Shown: piece after piece, positions 48,120 through 58,570 of the stretch
How positions within the stretch are numbered: the first letter of the stretch is position 1
Layout: every line of letters starts with the position of its first letter
Assembly: GCA_002224055.1 (NCBI GenBank)
Contig: AZLU01000031.1
Location: 221,665-285,664 of the forward strand
Source: Pezizomycotina sp. ARF18
Lineage: Eukaryota > Ascomycota
Length of the DNA: 64,000 bases
Direction of reading: 5' to 3'
Notes under the pieces: generated by a model
The model's database searches: none
Seen by the model: only the letters and a program-made list of their open reading frames with translations
What the model was told of the DNA's origin: nothing
Translations under genes and position numbers: made by a program

Positions 48120-49029
48120 TTAGCTTCCAGCACTTGGACTCGAGGATTTCAGAGTTTAGCGTATCATTTAACCCTCGACGAGAGCGTGAAAAATGAGTTC
48201 TGCAGTTCTCCTCCCTCTGATCTCCCTTCGGCATCGAGTCGAAGGTATGGTCATGTTCGGGGGATATCTGGGTTGAAGCCTGTTCCCGAACTTCGTATTG
48301 TTTCACCATGCAAGTCTTTCCGAGGAATGGTGACCTTCCCCACGGACAATCCTGACATTTGAAAGGAGCCTCTCTCCCACCGGGTAACACCACTTCTTGA
48401 AGCATTTCGCGCAACCAGAGTTGTTAATCTTCTGCTTCGCCTTGGCTAACCAGCATGAGCTAGTCTTTGATCCAGCAACTACGCTGTTGCCCTGAGCAGA
48501 CGGCGAATAATACGGAGAGCCAGGCGATGGCGTGGTCCCTATCTCATTTACCCTAACTCGAGCGTTATTGATGTTCTCAGTGTTGTGGACGCGGAGTCAA
48601 CGGGTGACGTTCGTGTTTTGGTGCAGCGGATGCTGCCTGGTGATAGAGAGGGAGATCGTGTTTCGATGTTACTAATGTCGCGTAATAATAGAGAGGTGGT
48701 TCGTGTTCGGGTGTTAGGGATGTCTCGCAGTGGAAGGAGGGAGATTTTGTTTTAGTATAGCAGATCTCGCATGGTGATAGAGGAGGGGACTATGCTTCGG
48801 TAGAGCGGATGTCGTAGAGTGATTGGTAGGGGGTTCGTGTTCGGTATTACCGGTGTCGCAGGGCGAAAAGGAGGAGGTTCGTGTTCCGGTAGGGCGGACG
48901 TCGCATAACGGTGGACGGCCGGGTTGTTTCGAAACATTGTCGGTACGCTTCCGTAGTCCCATCACCGGTACCGGTGGGTAGAGCAACGGCAGTCGTAATC
49001 AGGACGGCGGCGAGAGCTTGGGCTTTCAT
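48120..49029 (-). CDS. E5: E-family secreted protein with internal 15-residue repeats, frame broken
   Basis: The start at 49029 gives signal peptide M-K-A-Q-A-L-A-A-V-L-I-T-T-A-V-A and P-T-G-T-G-D. Instead of the usual linker, about 300 bp of degenerate 45-bp tandem units follow (see 48608-48925). The core near 48350-48430 reads C-A-K-C-F-K-K-W-C-Y-P, then after one base change F-K-C-Q-D-C-P-W-G, and G-K-T-C-M. The C-terminal block D-H-T-F-D-S-M-P .. E-N-C-R-T-H-F is followed by a frame change to S-S-P-S-A-G-S and a stop at 48120-48122. Overall about 300 codons, longer than its paralogues because of the repeats. The repeats shift frame, so the exact protein cannot be given. Confidence 0.65.
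48608..48925 (-). repeat. Degenerate minisatellite of about 45 bp inside E5
   Basis: About seven head-to-tail units on the plus strand share GTTCGTGTTC-GGT and GCGGATGTCGCA-like anchors with GA-rich spacers. Unit lengths vary from about 41 to 49 bp. As read in E5 most are 15-residue repeats (for example around P-V-I-P-N-T-N-P-L-P-I-T-L-R-H). Confidence 0.6.
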
Positions 49030-50453
49030 ATTCGCGGGGAGATTATGTCGGTGGCATAGGTACTGAGTGTATCGGCTGTCACTCGCCGAACTTTGGTAAG
49101 AGTCACTTTCAAACTTGAAGCTAAATACGGCGACAAATGCTGGGAAAGGAATATACGGTGAGGATGGAATGCTCGTCCACGATTAAGCTGAGGGGAAAGG
49201 CGGAGGATGTCAAAATGGTTGATCAGGGCAGCTTAGGTCGATGGTACGAGTATAAAAATTTTTTAAATCCATACACAGAGCTCATAAGGGTAGATATATA
49301 TACAACTTCGAGTATTGAAAAACTAGGGCTTGAATTAAACTAAGTATGATTGCGAATATAGTGCCCGGCCGGATCTACAGTTGACACTAATATCATGATC
49401 CGGGATACCTTGAGAGATATTTTGACTGAGGACTTCTACTTGACCTTTAGAAGCCTTCGCTACAATTGTTTCAACAAGCTATAGTAAATAGTAGATTAAG
49501 CTAGCAGCAGCTCGTTAAGGCTAGGCTACTACGAAGCCCTAAGACCGCATAACAGAGCTCATGAGGACCCTGGAGCTAAAGCAAACCAGCGCATATCTCG
49601 AAAACCGCCGTTGAAACGAAGGCATTAGACGTTTTATTTTAGCACTTAGCCGGACCCTGGGCTACTACGCCAGGAGCTACACTATTAGAATTGTCGAGAG
49701 GGAAAGTCTGAGTCGACGGTGGTTAACTTCATGCATTAATTTCCTGATAATCCTGAAGGAAGTGTACTGCTGCAGCGTATCTCACCCCACTGACGTTCGA
49801 CACGTCTGTCTTGATGTAGGCTCGCACATGCATAATTTGGCAATGGTCTGGGGTTAGAGACTAGCCTCACACATACCCTGTGCATTAATTGGGTTTGAAC
49901 TAAGCCTTCAAGCCTGCGGCGGCTAATTTGCTTTTATCTGTTCGCCCCCGATTAGTGAGGCTTGAGTTGCACCTACATGAACTGTAGTTGCAAAAATAAA
50001 GACAACAAGGTTAGATAGAATACTAGCATCTTAATCCTTAATGGCGTTACTAGGATAATATAGTAGCACGATTTAGCTTGATCCCATTCAATTTCATCCT
50101 CATTGCTCTGCTTTTGACTATTAGGTTCGTTATATCCAAACTTTCAACATCCCCGCCCCCCCCCCCCCCCAAATTTTTCTTTGAAGAAACAATCATAAGA
50201 ACAACAACGACGACATGTTATGTATTTATAAATTGAAAACAATGGAATATATATACACCGGCGCAATGAACCGCCATTTTTTGAAGTATAGGGGAGTTAT
50301 GATGCCAAGGTGGTACTGCGCGGTACCTTTCCAACCGCCCATTGATATACATCAACCCCTCTTGCAATGTCGTATAATATAGAGAAATTGGCCAGCAATT
50401 ACTTCCAGCACTCTGAGCCATTAATCCAAGAGCCCATTTCTGAGTAAAACGCA
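49030..50453. other. E5 upstream region, poly-C tract
   Basis: No gene supported. A run of 15 C lies at 50156-50170. The 49480-49950 part weakly resembles 52980-53300 upstream of E7 (CTAG-C-GCAGCTC, CATGCATTAAT/CACGCATTAAT and CCTTCAAGC anchors in order), suggesting that E5 and E7 were duplicated with their promoters. Confidence 0.35.
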
Positions 50454-50716
50454 TTATAATCGTTTTTCGCAACTCTTCCTCATTTTCGCTCCAGAACGCC
50501 GCGTATCGTAACCGCTAGGAAAAATGGGCTCTGGCCTACCTGCGAATTTCGTTCGGATCTGTAGGTTCGATGCAATGCATCGTGTTCCGAGGATCGTTCG
50601 TCCAAGGAACGACCCGTAGGAACACTCTTGATACCTTACTTCATGGCTGCCTTTGTCTGGGTAGCACTACTCCGTAAGCATTTGTCGCAGCTGCCGGAGC
50701 CTCGCACGCATTGCTA

Positions 50717-50900
50717 CCGAAGCGGCCATTTTCCCGGACTTTTTCGCGGCAGGCCGGAGGTGGCAGAAATGAGTGGCGTATTAGATGACACGGAAGAGCT
50801 GCCGCCGCCTTTTACATACCTACCAAAGCGGCCACTTTCCGGGCTTTTTCGCAGCAGCAGGAATAAGTGGCGCATTGGACGACACGGAAGATGGGTGGAT
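50717..50900. repeat. Tandem duplication of about 106 bp inside E6
   Basis: AAGCGGCCATTTTCCCGGAC at about 50721 recurs as AAGCGGCCACTTTCCGGGC at about 50827, each ending near GA(T/C)GACACGGAAGA. Confidence 0.7.
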
Positions 50901-51024
50901 GGTCGCGTTCCTCCTAGCCTATTGATTCGTCGTTATCAGTATCCATGGCGTCAAGATCGTATCCTGGGACGTAATCGGCGTTTGAGGATGTCGCGAGGGA
51001 GGAAGCTGCGGGTATTTTGGCCCG

Positions 51025-51150
51025 GTGTCTTTCGACCGAATCGGCTAAGGAAGCCCCCGAGCTTTTCGTCTGGAGGAAGTGGCGGGCGTGTTCTGGTTCG
51101 CTGTCTTTCGAGTGAATCGGCTAAAGAATCCCCCCGAATTGTTTGTCTGG
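51025..51150. repeat. 76-bp tandem duplication near the E6 N-terminus
   Basis: GTGTCTTTCGACCGAATCGG at 51025 and CTGTCTTTCGAGTGAATCGG at 51101 start two copies, each continuing through CTAA(G)GAA.C.CCCCGA and TCGTCTGG/TTGTCTGG. They duplicate the basic/aromatic stretch of the protein. Confidence 0.7.
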
Positions 51151-51215
51151 CCGTGCCCGGTAGGAATGGCGAGCGCGGTGGCGATCAAAAATGCTGTAAG
51201 AGTGGCGACCTTCAT

Positions 51216-51904
51216 TGTGAGCCAGGAAGAAAAATTTAGTAAGGTCATATAGTAGTGCCTGAGTGAAAGAGGTTGCACTTGAATTCGTAGCGTGTAGCTT
51301 GACTACCTTGATAAGAATGGGATGTAGAAACTAGACTTCGCTCACCTGTAGCCGACAATGAAAACAGTAGGAATTCAAGGACCCTATCATCAATATATTA
51401 CATCTTCGATGACCGTACCCGTAATTTGACCAAGTTGGGTGAACCTCAAATTGGAATTTTTCCGGATATATCCTCCTCTTGACCATGTCGGATAACTGCA
51501 AACGCCGCCGGTTGTTGGGCTTGGCAGAGGGGCCGTAAATTTCATTTAGCCGGCTACCCCGCCTCCACGGCTGCTCAATGCGTTTGTCCAGAAAAGCGGT
51601 ACTACCTGCTACTTGCTACAGTTAAGTTATCAAACACCCGATCGACGAGACTTCTACCCGACAGTGCCTGGTTAGACTTGTTCGTCTCGACGTTCTATTG
51701 ATCAAGCATGCCCCTGTATTCGGGCATTGCATATCTGGCTGGCAATCCCATTCTTGCTTAGATCTATCATCTTTCAAAAGCTACATGTTCTTATCGCAGC
51801 ATGTATAGATTTGACTTTACTCAGCCTTTTTTTCATGCTCACGCTTTGTTATTCTACCATTTCCGCTGCGGTATTACGCCTGGGTACAATATGTAAGACG
51901 AAAA
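51216..51904. other. E6 upstream region and intergenic DNA
   Basis: No gene supported. A hydrophobic plus-strand ORF at 51727-51954 has no motif and overlaps the E7 3' end. Confidence 0.35.
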
Positions 51905-52620
51905 CTACAGTGCTTTTGGTACTAAAATGTTTCTATTATAACCTTTCGTTATGATGAGCGGTTCTCTGAGACCGTTCTGCTTCTTCCCCTTGATGCTCAG
52001 CATTCCAGCACTTAGAGTAATAAATCTCCGGCCGAGCGTGAGGGCGAAACGTTCTTCAAAAAGGTCCTGACATCTCCGCTTCGCTCTTGCGCCCTCCAGA
52101 TCGAGAGTAACGATGCCCTTCGGTACCTCTTTCTTAGTTTTACTCTGAAAAACGCTAGAACCGTCCTCGCGATTATCAACATTAGGTGCCACGTTCACCT
52201 TTACCTTCCCCCAAGGGCACTCACGGCACCGAACCAAGTGCTACCTCTCTCCGGGTAGCACCAATCCGAGAAGCACCTGCTGCAGATGCCGTTTTTTAGT
52301 TTCGTGAGTAGAAAGGTTTTTGATGTGGTCCTTCCACCGGTAGAGGAATTTGGTGCAGGTGATGCGTCGGAGGAAGTAGTAGTCGGACGCGATGTCCCCA
52401 GCTCGCGCCGTTCAACTTGCGCGTTGTCCGCCCGAGTCAACGCCTCTTCGTACGAGGGAGGGAGAGGACCGTTGTGTACGGCGGGTCTCGCGAAAAGGCT
52501 CGGGGCCGTTGAGTTTCATCCATGCGATGGATCTTGAATATTCGTACTGTGAGTTCTAGGGCTAGTAGGGAGAGCGAGGGCAACCGGAATAAGGACTGCA
52601 GCGAGGGCATCGACTTTCAT
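51905..52620 (-). CDS. E7: small secreted protein with double C-x2-C core, frame broken
   Basis: The start at 52620 gives M-K-V-D-A-L-A-A-V-L-I-P-V-A-L-A, cleavage about residue 17. After a frame change near 52520 the linker has L-P-P-S-Y-E-E-A (a PPxY motif) and a dibasic V-E-R-R. The core is C-S-R-C-F-S-D-W-C-Y-P, then, after another single-base change, V-R-C-R-E-C-P-W-G-K. The lone Cys after the core seen in E1 and E3-E5 is missing. The C-terminal block is well kept: A-K-R-R-C-Q-D-L-F and F-A-L-T-L-G-R-R-F-I, ending S-A-G-M-L and onward to 51905. It aligns closely with E4 in this block. Most distal E copy in the cluster, next to the F-box run. Confidence 0.7.
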
Positions 52621-53859
52621 TTTAACAAAAGAAAACTATGGCGGTTTACACCCTTGGTTGTCGCTTGCGTTCGTCGGCGTCTACGGCCACGGCGGATGTA
52701 ATGGGATCTTCGGGGAAGCCTATAATGTAGGGACGAGAGAAGCCGTATGCCACAAGATAAGCTATATGGAAAAGGACTAGAGACTTGAAGAAGTCTAGTA
52801 GGGGGGCAGGGGCTGGTAAATGATGAATATATAGGAAATGGATTCGTCGTTGTAATGTACTAGTAGCCCTCAGTGGAAGATCCGCAATCCGTATTTATCA
52901 GGCTATGTCATGATCGGAACCTCGCAGGATATATCATGAGCAAAGCTTCGTTAATTCGCGCGCAACTTCTTGACTCTTAGTATTACTATCGCGCCACAGA
53001 TTGCACTACTCGGCAGATTAGGCTAGCCGCAGCTCTTCAGAGCTGGAGCATTGCGCTCTACGGCTATTTTCCGGAACGTCGTTGCAGCCATTTTGCCATA
53101 GATGCCATTTATTTAGGCAGTCTGGAGGGGCCTCATGAACAATTCCGTGGCGATTGGCAACACGCATTAATCATTCGATTATCTCCAAGGCAGTGTCTCG
53201 CCGCAATACAGATCGTGGAAAATAGCCATTATTATCCTACCGACGTTTAACAAGATATATATTCAACGGCCGCTAAAAAGCACCTAAACCAGACCTTCAA
53301 GCAATTTCAATGGAATCCTAGGCCGGAAAGCTTCTGAAAGACAGCAATGTAAATTATTGATTTAGGAGTCGTCGAAGCCACGATCATAGTAATCCGCATT
53401 AACACGGCTCACGAAACCCTCACGGCTTCGGCGGCTATGTGAGTTCCGGTCCATTTAGCCTGCGGACAGTTTAATTTGCGATTGCATTGATTCCATTACA
53501 AGAAAATGCACAATGGTGCTAGTGGACGATCGCTGGTTATAGGCATTTGGATTTTCAATAGCAACGAAACCTTTGGAGAAACGGTTATGGCGTAAAGATT
53601 GTAAATATTGTTCTGGAAGAAAAATCAGTAAGTTATGAGCAGCAAAATATGTGACTAACGAACTCGAACAAGATACAAAAATTCCATGATCGTGAACGAG
53701 TGATAGAAAGCAAAAGACAATGGAAAGAAAAAAAAAAAAAAATACAGAAAACACGAAGTGAAATATCGGTTAAACAAATTAATTTCATTTTTTCCCCTAA
53801 TTTCGCTCCATCAATTTTGGCTCGTAATGCAGATTTTTGGAAAAGAAAAATCAGTCAAG
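52621..53859. other. E7 upstream region and spacer to the F-box run
   Basis: No gene supported; a minus-strand ORF at 53455-53754 is hydrophobic and unassigned. 52980-53300 weakly resembles 49480-49950. This marks the edge of the E cluster. Confidence 0.35.
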
Positions 53860-55219
53860 TCATCTAATTGGCATATCACCACCTTTGCGGAGCCCTTCTG
53901 TCAGCCTCTGGATCATAACCACATCCAGCAAGTGATCAAGTGCATCGTGCTCGGACTTAAACTTCGATATCAAACCCTCATGCGGATCATCATAACCGCT
54001 GATGCCAGGCATCTCGTCTTCGAAATCACTATCATCTTCGTCGTCCTCATCATCGAGATCATCTTCGTCGTCGCTGTACGCCGGCTTACTCACACCCGTC
54101 GCCTTCCAGTACTCGCTAGCGCTACCCGGGCGGGAAAGATTAACGAGCATCTTCAGCTTGAATTCGCGAAGGCATGCGGTGGTAGCGAGGAGATCGAAGA
54201 CTGATGAGTAATCTGCGGTGTTCTTTCGGGGACGTATACTTATATTTTCGAGGCGGATGGTTCGTAGTTGCTGGAGGGGTTTGAGGAGGTGCAGAAGGAC
54301 AGACGTGTTTGGAGGAAAGCGTAGAGGGATAGACTGAGGTTCGTTAACGTAGTGATGCGCTGTGGAAGAATGCTCTCCCACGAGACCCTCGCGCGGTAAT
54401 CTTCGGAACGGAGCGCGTGAGATCCACGCCAACACCGACGTCGCGTATCTTCTCGCATCCCGTTAAAAGTAGTAGTAAACACGTGGAAGAGTATCCGCTC
54501 CAAAGAACTCGTCCTCCCTACCCGATCCGATATTAAGCCGCAACACCTCCAACGACGGAAAGAAAGCCTTCTCAGTGGTAAGCTTGGCCAATTTTCCCTC
54601 CTCTACAGAGCGCTGATGCTGCCCCTTCCTTACCACCGGTTTCGGGTCGTAAAGTTGAAAGATGAAATTGACGAAATCCGTATCGACGGAGAGGAACGTT
54701 ACGTTTTGAAAGGAGGAGTGGCGGTGGAGGATGTGCGCGAGGCGGCAGAGGATGTCTGGCTCCAGGTAGTCCTGTGACATTCGCTTCTCGCGGATATAGT
54801 TCCTGCAGGCGTATATGCGGAGTTTGAGGGAGGTGATAGTGGGGCCTTGACACACGATAAGCTCTTCGACGGGCGTGAAGTCGTTGATGGTGGAGCAGCT
54901 GGTGGAGAGGGTGAGGTCTTTGACGTAGGAGCTCAGAGATGCTGTGAGGAGGTTGGTGACGCGCTCGGGGCGGTGGTGGGGCGTTGTCGAGGAGTGAGAA
55001 TATGGAGCCTCGAGACGGATCGTGTGGAAAGCGAGGGAGGTGGAAAGGAGGTTGAGGAATTTGGAGACGAGGCGGAGAGTCAGGAGAGTCCTTTGTCGCA
55101 GCCATTGACAATCTGTAGGTTGTGGTGAGTTTACTGGTGGCGTAAAGTAAGTAAATCGTAACGGGAGGAGGGCGTCTTACCTTCGTCAGGATCTCTGGAG
55201 GAATCCTTCGTGATAGCAT
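53860..55219 (-). CDS. F-box/LRR-like protein 1 of the run, frame broken
   Basis: Likely SCF ubiquitin-ligase adaptor. Exon 1 (55219-55181) encodes M-L-S-R-R-I-P-P-E-I-L-T-K, the F-box start. The intron is 55180-55113 (GTAAG..CTACAG). Exon 2 gives the rest of the F-box, one base out of frame: Q-W-L-R-Q-R-T-L-L-T-L-R-L-V-S-K-F-L-N. Leu-rich strands follow (Y-V-K-D-L-T-L-S; I-T-S-L-K-L-R-I-Y; L-E-V-L-R-L-N-I; L-R-T-I-R-L-E-N-I-S-I), consistent with divergent LRRs. A very acidic segment (D-D-E-D-D-L-D-D-E-D-D-E-D-D) lies near the C-terminus before the stop at 53860. Frame changes fall near 55105, 54470 and 54310. Its neighbour at 55454-56974 has the same layout and strand, so they are probably tandem paralogues. 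Confidence 0.65.
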
Positions 55220-55453
55220 GATTGAGGCGGTGAAGGTTCGTGAGCTGGAGATATTGTTTGCCTGCGTGATGGAGAGGATGGATGGCGATGCTGATGATCA
55301 CGGAGTTTGTTGCTTGTTCAGATGTAATGGCTGAAAAGGAGGAACGTGAGAAGGAGAAAAATAAAAATAAAAAATAAAATAAAAAAGTGTGTGTATTGGA
55401 TTTCTAAGCTAATTCATAATATTTCTCTATGTAAGAGTAAACTGATTAATTGA

Positions 55454-56974
55454 TTAGACGCCCATCAAGTCCGCCTCCAGTAGGTAATCCAAATGTATTT
55501 TGTATGGAACTGTCATCGATCTTTCGAGTAACAGACTATCGGGGCAGGGGAAGTATACAGCAACAAAGATAAAGGACTTAGAGTATTGCTTGCAGTAGTC
55601 ACGTAATGTTCCACGAGCACAAGACGACCCCCGTTGTGATATCACCATTCGGAAGGCAAGCCCATCGCCTTGCGCCTCTTCACCACAATCCTCCACAACC
55701 TATTCAGCGCCTCGCATTCTGTTGGGAACAAGGTATGCAGGCTCCTGCCGTGCTCCACCCTCCTGAGCCGAGGGTGCCCGGCAGCATGAGCTTCAACCGA
55801 ATTCCTCAGGGTTCCCCCTGTTGCTCAAGTCCTCGAACGTATACTCCACCAGTCCCTTGAAGCTCGCCAATAGATCAAACACGTGCTACCAGTCGGCGTA
55901 CACCGGGTCGATCCAGGAGTACTTGTCGTCATCGGCTCCCGCCAGATGCAGATGTGCTTCATCGTAATGGAGCGGAGGTTCTTGAGCGGAGTGAGGGTTT
56001 TAATGACGTTTGTCGCTCGCGCCATGCTCATGTTGACTTCCATCGATAAAGAGCGGAGGGCTAGGTGGTTAAACTCCGGTCCGAAGCTGACGACGGCCGC
56101 CCAGCTAGTACATGTACGACCTTGCAGATCCGCCTGCGGCTCACCGTTGCTAGTGTTCCAGTGTCGATTTCGACGTCCAAGTTGGCTAGCTTCGTGAGGC
56201 CGCAGGTGATGAGTTCCAGCGCACTGGGAAGGGCGTAGTACTCCCTCTTACCGACCGGGAGGACCGATTGGAAGCGCAAAATGAGGGACTCGAGGTTCGG
56301 GAAGAACAATGTAGGCTCCGCTCCTTCGATGACGGGCTGGTAGCATTGGTTTATCTGGACCGTCTTCGGAGACGTATCGTTGTAGAGCTGGTGGAGGTAG
56401 GTTGGAGAATCGACGTACACTTGGAAACCTTCAGCGCGTTCATGTGTAGATCGGTGAAGATGCGCCTCAGGATCCATAGCAGCCGCGGGTCGTATTCGTT
56501 CTTTCCCACGTTCGGATGCGGCATCTTGTAAGCATAAATGGTGAGCTCAATCAGGCTCGGCCCGCACTCGTGGAATAACTACTCCAGCTCTTTGAAGTCA
56601 TAACTGTGAGGTTCTCAGGCACGACGCAAGGGTTGATAGAGAGGATGCGGATATGGTGGGTGAGGTTTGCGAGGCTGAGGCCGGCAATCTTGTCGTTGAC
56701 GGCGAAGACGCGTTCTGGATGCTCCGCAAGGGCAATAGTCCGAAATACAAAGGAGTGGCGACCCTATTGAGCTTCGTGTTGACAAGGCGGACCTTGAAGA
56801 GGGTACTCTAAGGGCCACCTCAATGATCTGAGGTAGCGTTGACATCAGTTATGGCATTTATCGACGGTCTTCCAATTGGAGAGAACAGTTTGCGACGGGA
56901 GAGGGTGTATCAATCGGAGGAGTTAAGGCTTACCTGCATCAACAACTCCGCCGGTAAAGCATTGAGTGAGCCAT
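55454..56974 (-). CDS. F-box/LRR-like protein 2 of the run, frame broken
   Basis: Likely SCF adaptor. Exon 1 from the ATG at 56974 leads, after one frame change, to the F-box start L-P-A-E-L-L-M-Q at an intron donor (GTAAGC, from 56933). Exon 2 after CCTCAG continues I-I-E-V-A-L. In another frame comes the classic F-box end F-K-V-R-L-V-N-T-K-L-N-R-V-A-T-P-L-Y-F, then F-R-T-I-A-L-A. Leu-rich strands follow (H-H-I-R-I-L-S-I-N; L-E-S-L-I-L-R-F; L-T-K-L-A-N-L-D-V-E-I; L-K-N-L-R-S-I-T-M). The C-terminus runs from G-D-G-L-A-F-R-M-V to the stop at 55454. At least four frame changes. The F-box residues themselves are well kept, which fits assembly indels better than long decay. Confidence 0.65.
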
Positions 56975-57068
56975 GGCGATTGTTAGATCGTGGAAATTGG
57001 AGTTGAGATGTATGTTGAAGCAATGGGGAGTTGGTGACATGATCTTCTCCGCGTGTTTGCTTGTGCAG

Positions 57069-57157
57069 ATGAAATAAATAAAATAAAATAAAATAAAATA
57101 AAAAAATAAAATAAATAAAATAAAATAAATAAAATAAATATAAATAAAATAAAAATA
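57069..57157. repeat. AAATA/AAAATA microsatellite
   Basis: About 90 bp of (A)nAATA units. It lies between the divergent F-box genes at 55454-56974 (minus) and 57302-58570 (plus), in their shared promoter interval. Confidence 0.8.
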
Positions 57158-57301
57158 CGGTATGGTATGGAGCAACGATCAGCCAAGCAGCAAACCACCA
57201 CCGCCCAGCGATAATCACCAAACGACAACGACGATCCCTTCGGATTCAAAGCTCAAGTCCATATCATTACATCTCGAAGATACATCACTCCATCAAGTAC
57301 G

Positions 57302-58570
57302 ATGTCATCGATTTCGAGGCACCCTACAGAGCTGATGATTCAGGTACGTTGAGAAAAAGCACCGTACCGGCGACGTCGCCATCCAACTTCATAACGCACT
57401 CAAGTGCCTTATAGCTGTCTGACAAGCTGCTGAGCCAGTGCCTACTTAACACGCTAGCTTAAACCTAGATATTTTCGAATAACGACAAGCGCACGCTTAT
57501 TCACCTCCGACTCGTTTGCAAGTATTCTGCAATCTCGCGACGCCTGGTGCATTCGCCAATGTTTGTATCGACGGACCGTGGGAGAACACCTGCCGCCAAC
57601 TTGCCGGCCTATGCCGCTTTGCCAGTTTTATCGAGTCGATCACTTTCTCAGCCTCCGCGAAATATCTGAGGACCGCTTGGTCTCGCGTTCCGGAAGATAG
57701 GATTTCCGCCTCTTTCGATCAGCTTATTAAGGCATCCAGTGCTAAACTTAGAGTCTTTCGCGTTATCCTGTTTTCCAGATGCAGTTCATCGCCGCCACGT
57801 CTTCGGAGAAGAAATCGACCGAGTTTTGTGGCTATGCTATCATCCTACGAGCTGCGGGCCTGCAGGGCTTCGAAGGAGTTAAGAATCAAGGCTGAAGATA
57901 CATGTGATGCACATCGTGCCGTGGCGCGGCTCATCGGAAGCGGCAGCCAATTTCTGAAGCAGGTTGAGACCGTTGAGGCCAGCGTGCTGGGGACCACGAT
58001 TATTGGGGCCTAGGCAGGCAGCTGGGACAACTGACCAGGTTGATCACGTCGACAGCAACGAACGCCCGAAAGTTTGAAATGACGCTCGACGAAGGAAGGC
58101 AGGTGCCCTATGGCCCGTACGATACGCCACCGCTTTTGTTCTCGAGGGATTTTCGCTACGTTAACCTCGCCAGCTTCAACGTTATGGTGAATTTTCGGAT
58201 GCCCGACACGCTTCCATAATGAATCTCATCCGTCCAATGCAGAATCTTCAGGATCTCAGTCTCCGTGTAATCTCTATAGACATGAAAGCGCCTATGGGTG
58301 CTGATTGGCAAAAGTTCTTCTAAGCTTGCGAGGGGTTGCAACTCTTATAAAGTTCGACTTCGAAGGAAATAAGAGAAACGGAAGCCTTGAACTCCATCGC
58401 AGCACGGATGGAAAATTCTGCTCCTTCCCGGAACTAGAGCAGGTGCTTATGAGTCTCTTTTGAAGTCGTGAAGGGAAGACGAAGGATGCGCGGGCTACCG
58501 GAGGCGTGGAGTTCGTGGGCTGGTGGATTCTTAGTACGAGAACAAAGATGTTTTTGGCGTTCTTCTAAGA
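57302..58570 (+). CDS. F-box/LRR-like protein 3 of the run, frame broken
   Basis: The ATG at 57302 starts M-S-S-I-S-R-H-P-T-E-L-M-I-Q, an F-box start, and a GTACGT donor follows at 57344. Using the acceptor CCTAG at 57468, the exon continues in phase with I-F-S-N-N-D-K-R-T-L-I-H-L-R-L-V-C-K, the second half of the F-box. This in-phase joining is good support for the gene. After a frame change, F-C-N-L-A-T-P-G-A-F-A-N-V-C-I-D-G and R-F-A-S-F-I-E-S-I-T-F-S follow. Later Leu-rich pieces include L-I-R-P-M-Q-N-L-Q-D-L-S-L-R-V-I and F-P-E-L-E-Q-V-L-M-S-L-F. The C-terminus is uncertain, near 58440 or 58570. It is divergently oriented from copy 2 and about 330 bp away. Confidence 0.6.

Larger units (their letters stand above)
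50454..51215 (-). pseudogene. E6: decayed E-family secreted protein
   Basis: The start at 51215 gives a good signal peptide (M-K-V-A-T-L-T-A-F-L-I-A-T-A-L-A) and P-T-G-H-G, then F-F-S-R-F-T-R-K-T-A-N-Q, which is repeated in a 76-bp tandem copy (51025-51150). The linker also holds a second tandem duplication of about 106 bp (50717-50900). The core at about 50605-50690 aligns codon by codon with E4: C-D-K-C is intact, but the invariant Trp codon is now TAG, and the later C-x2-C-P-W-G reads Y-Q-E-C-S-Y-G. The C-terminal block (Y-D-T .. R-K-S-C-E-K) is still in frame to a stop at 50454-50456. Trp to stop and Cys to Tyr are G-to-A changes of the RIP type. Frame breaks are present as well. Likely a dead copy. 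Confidence 0.65.

Noticed and set aside
50156-50170. Poly-C run as an assembly gap or regulatory element
   Set aside because: Both flanks read as ordinary noncoding DNA and nothing supports a function; simple slippage is enough.
50628-51239. Plus-strand 203-codon ORF over E6
   Set aside because: It is a shadow of the minus-strand E6 gene; the signal peptide and core residues are on the minus strand.
53860-55219. Long minus-strand Pro/His/Leu-rich ORF (54572-55219) as a separate protein
   Set aside because: It is the wrong frame of the F-box gene; the neighbouring frame has the F-box and Leu-rich strands.
56910-57249. Hydrophobic Phe/Tyr/Leu-rich minus-strand ORFs as membrane proteins
   Set aside because: They are translations of the AAATA microsatellite at 57069-57157.
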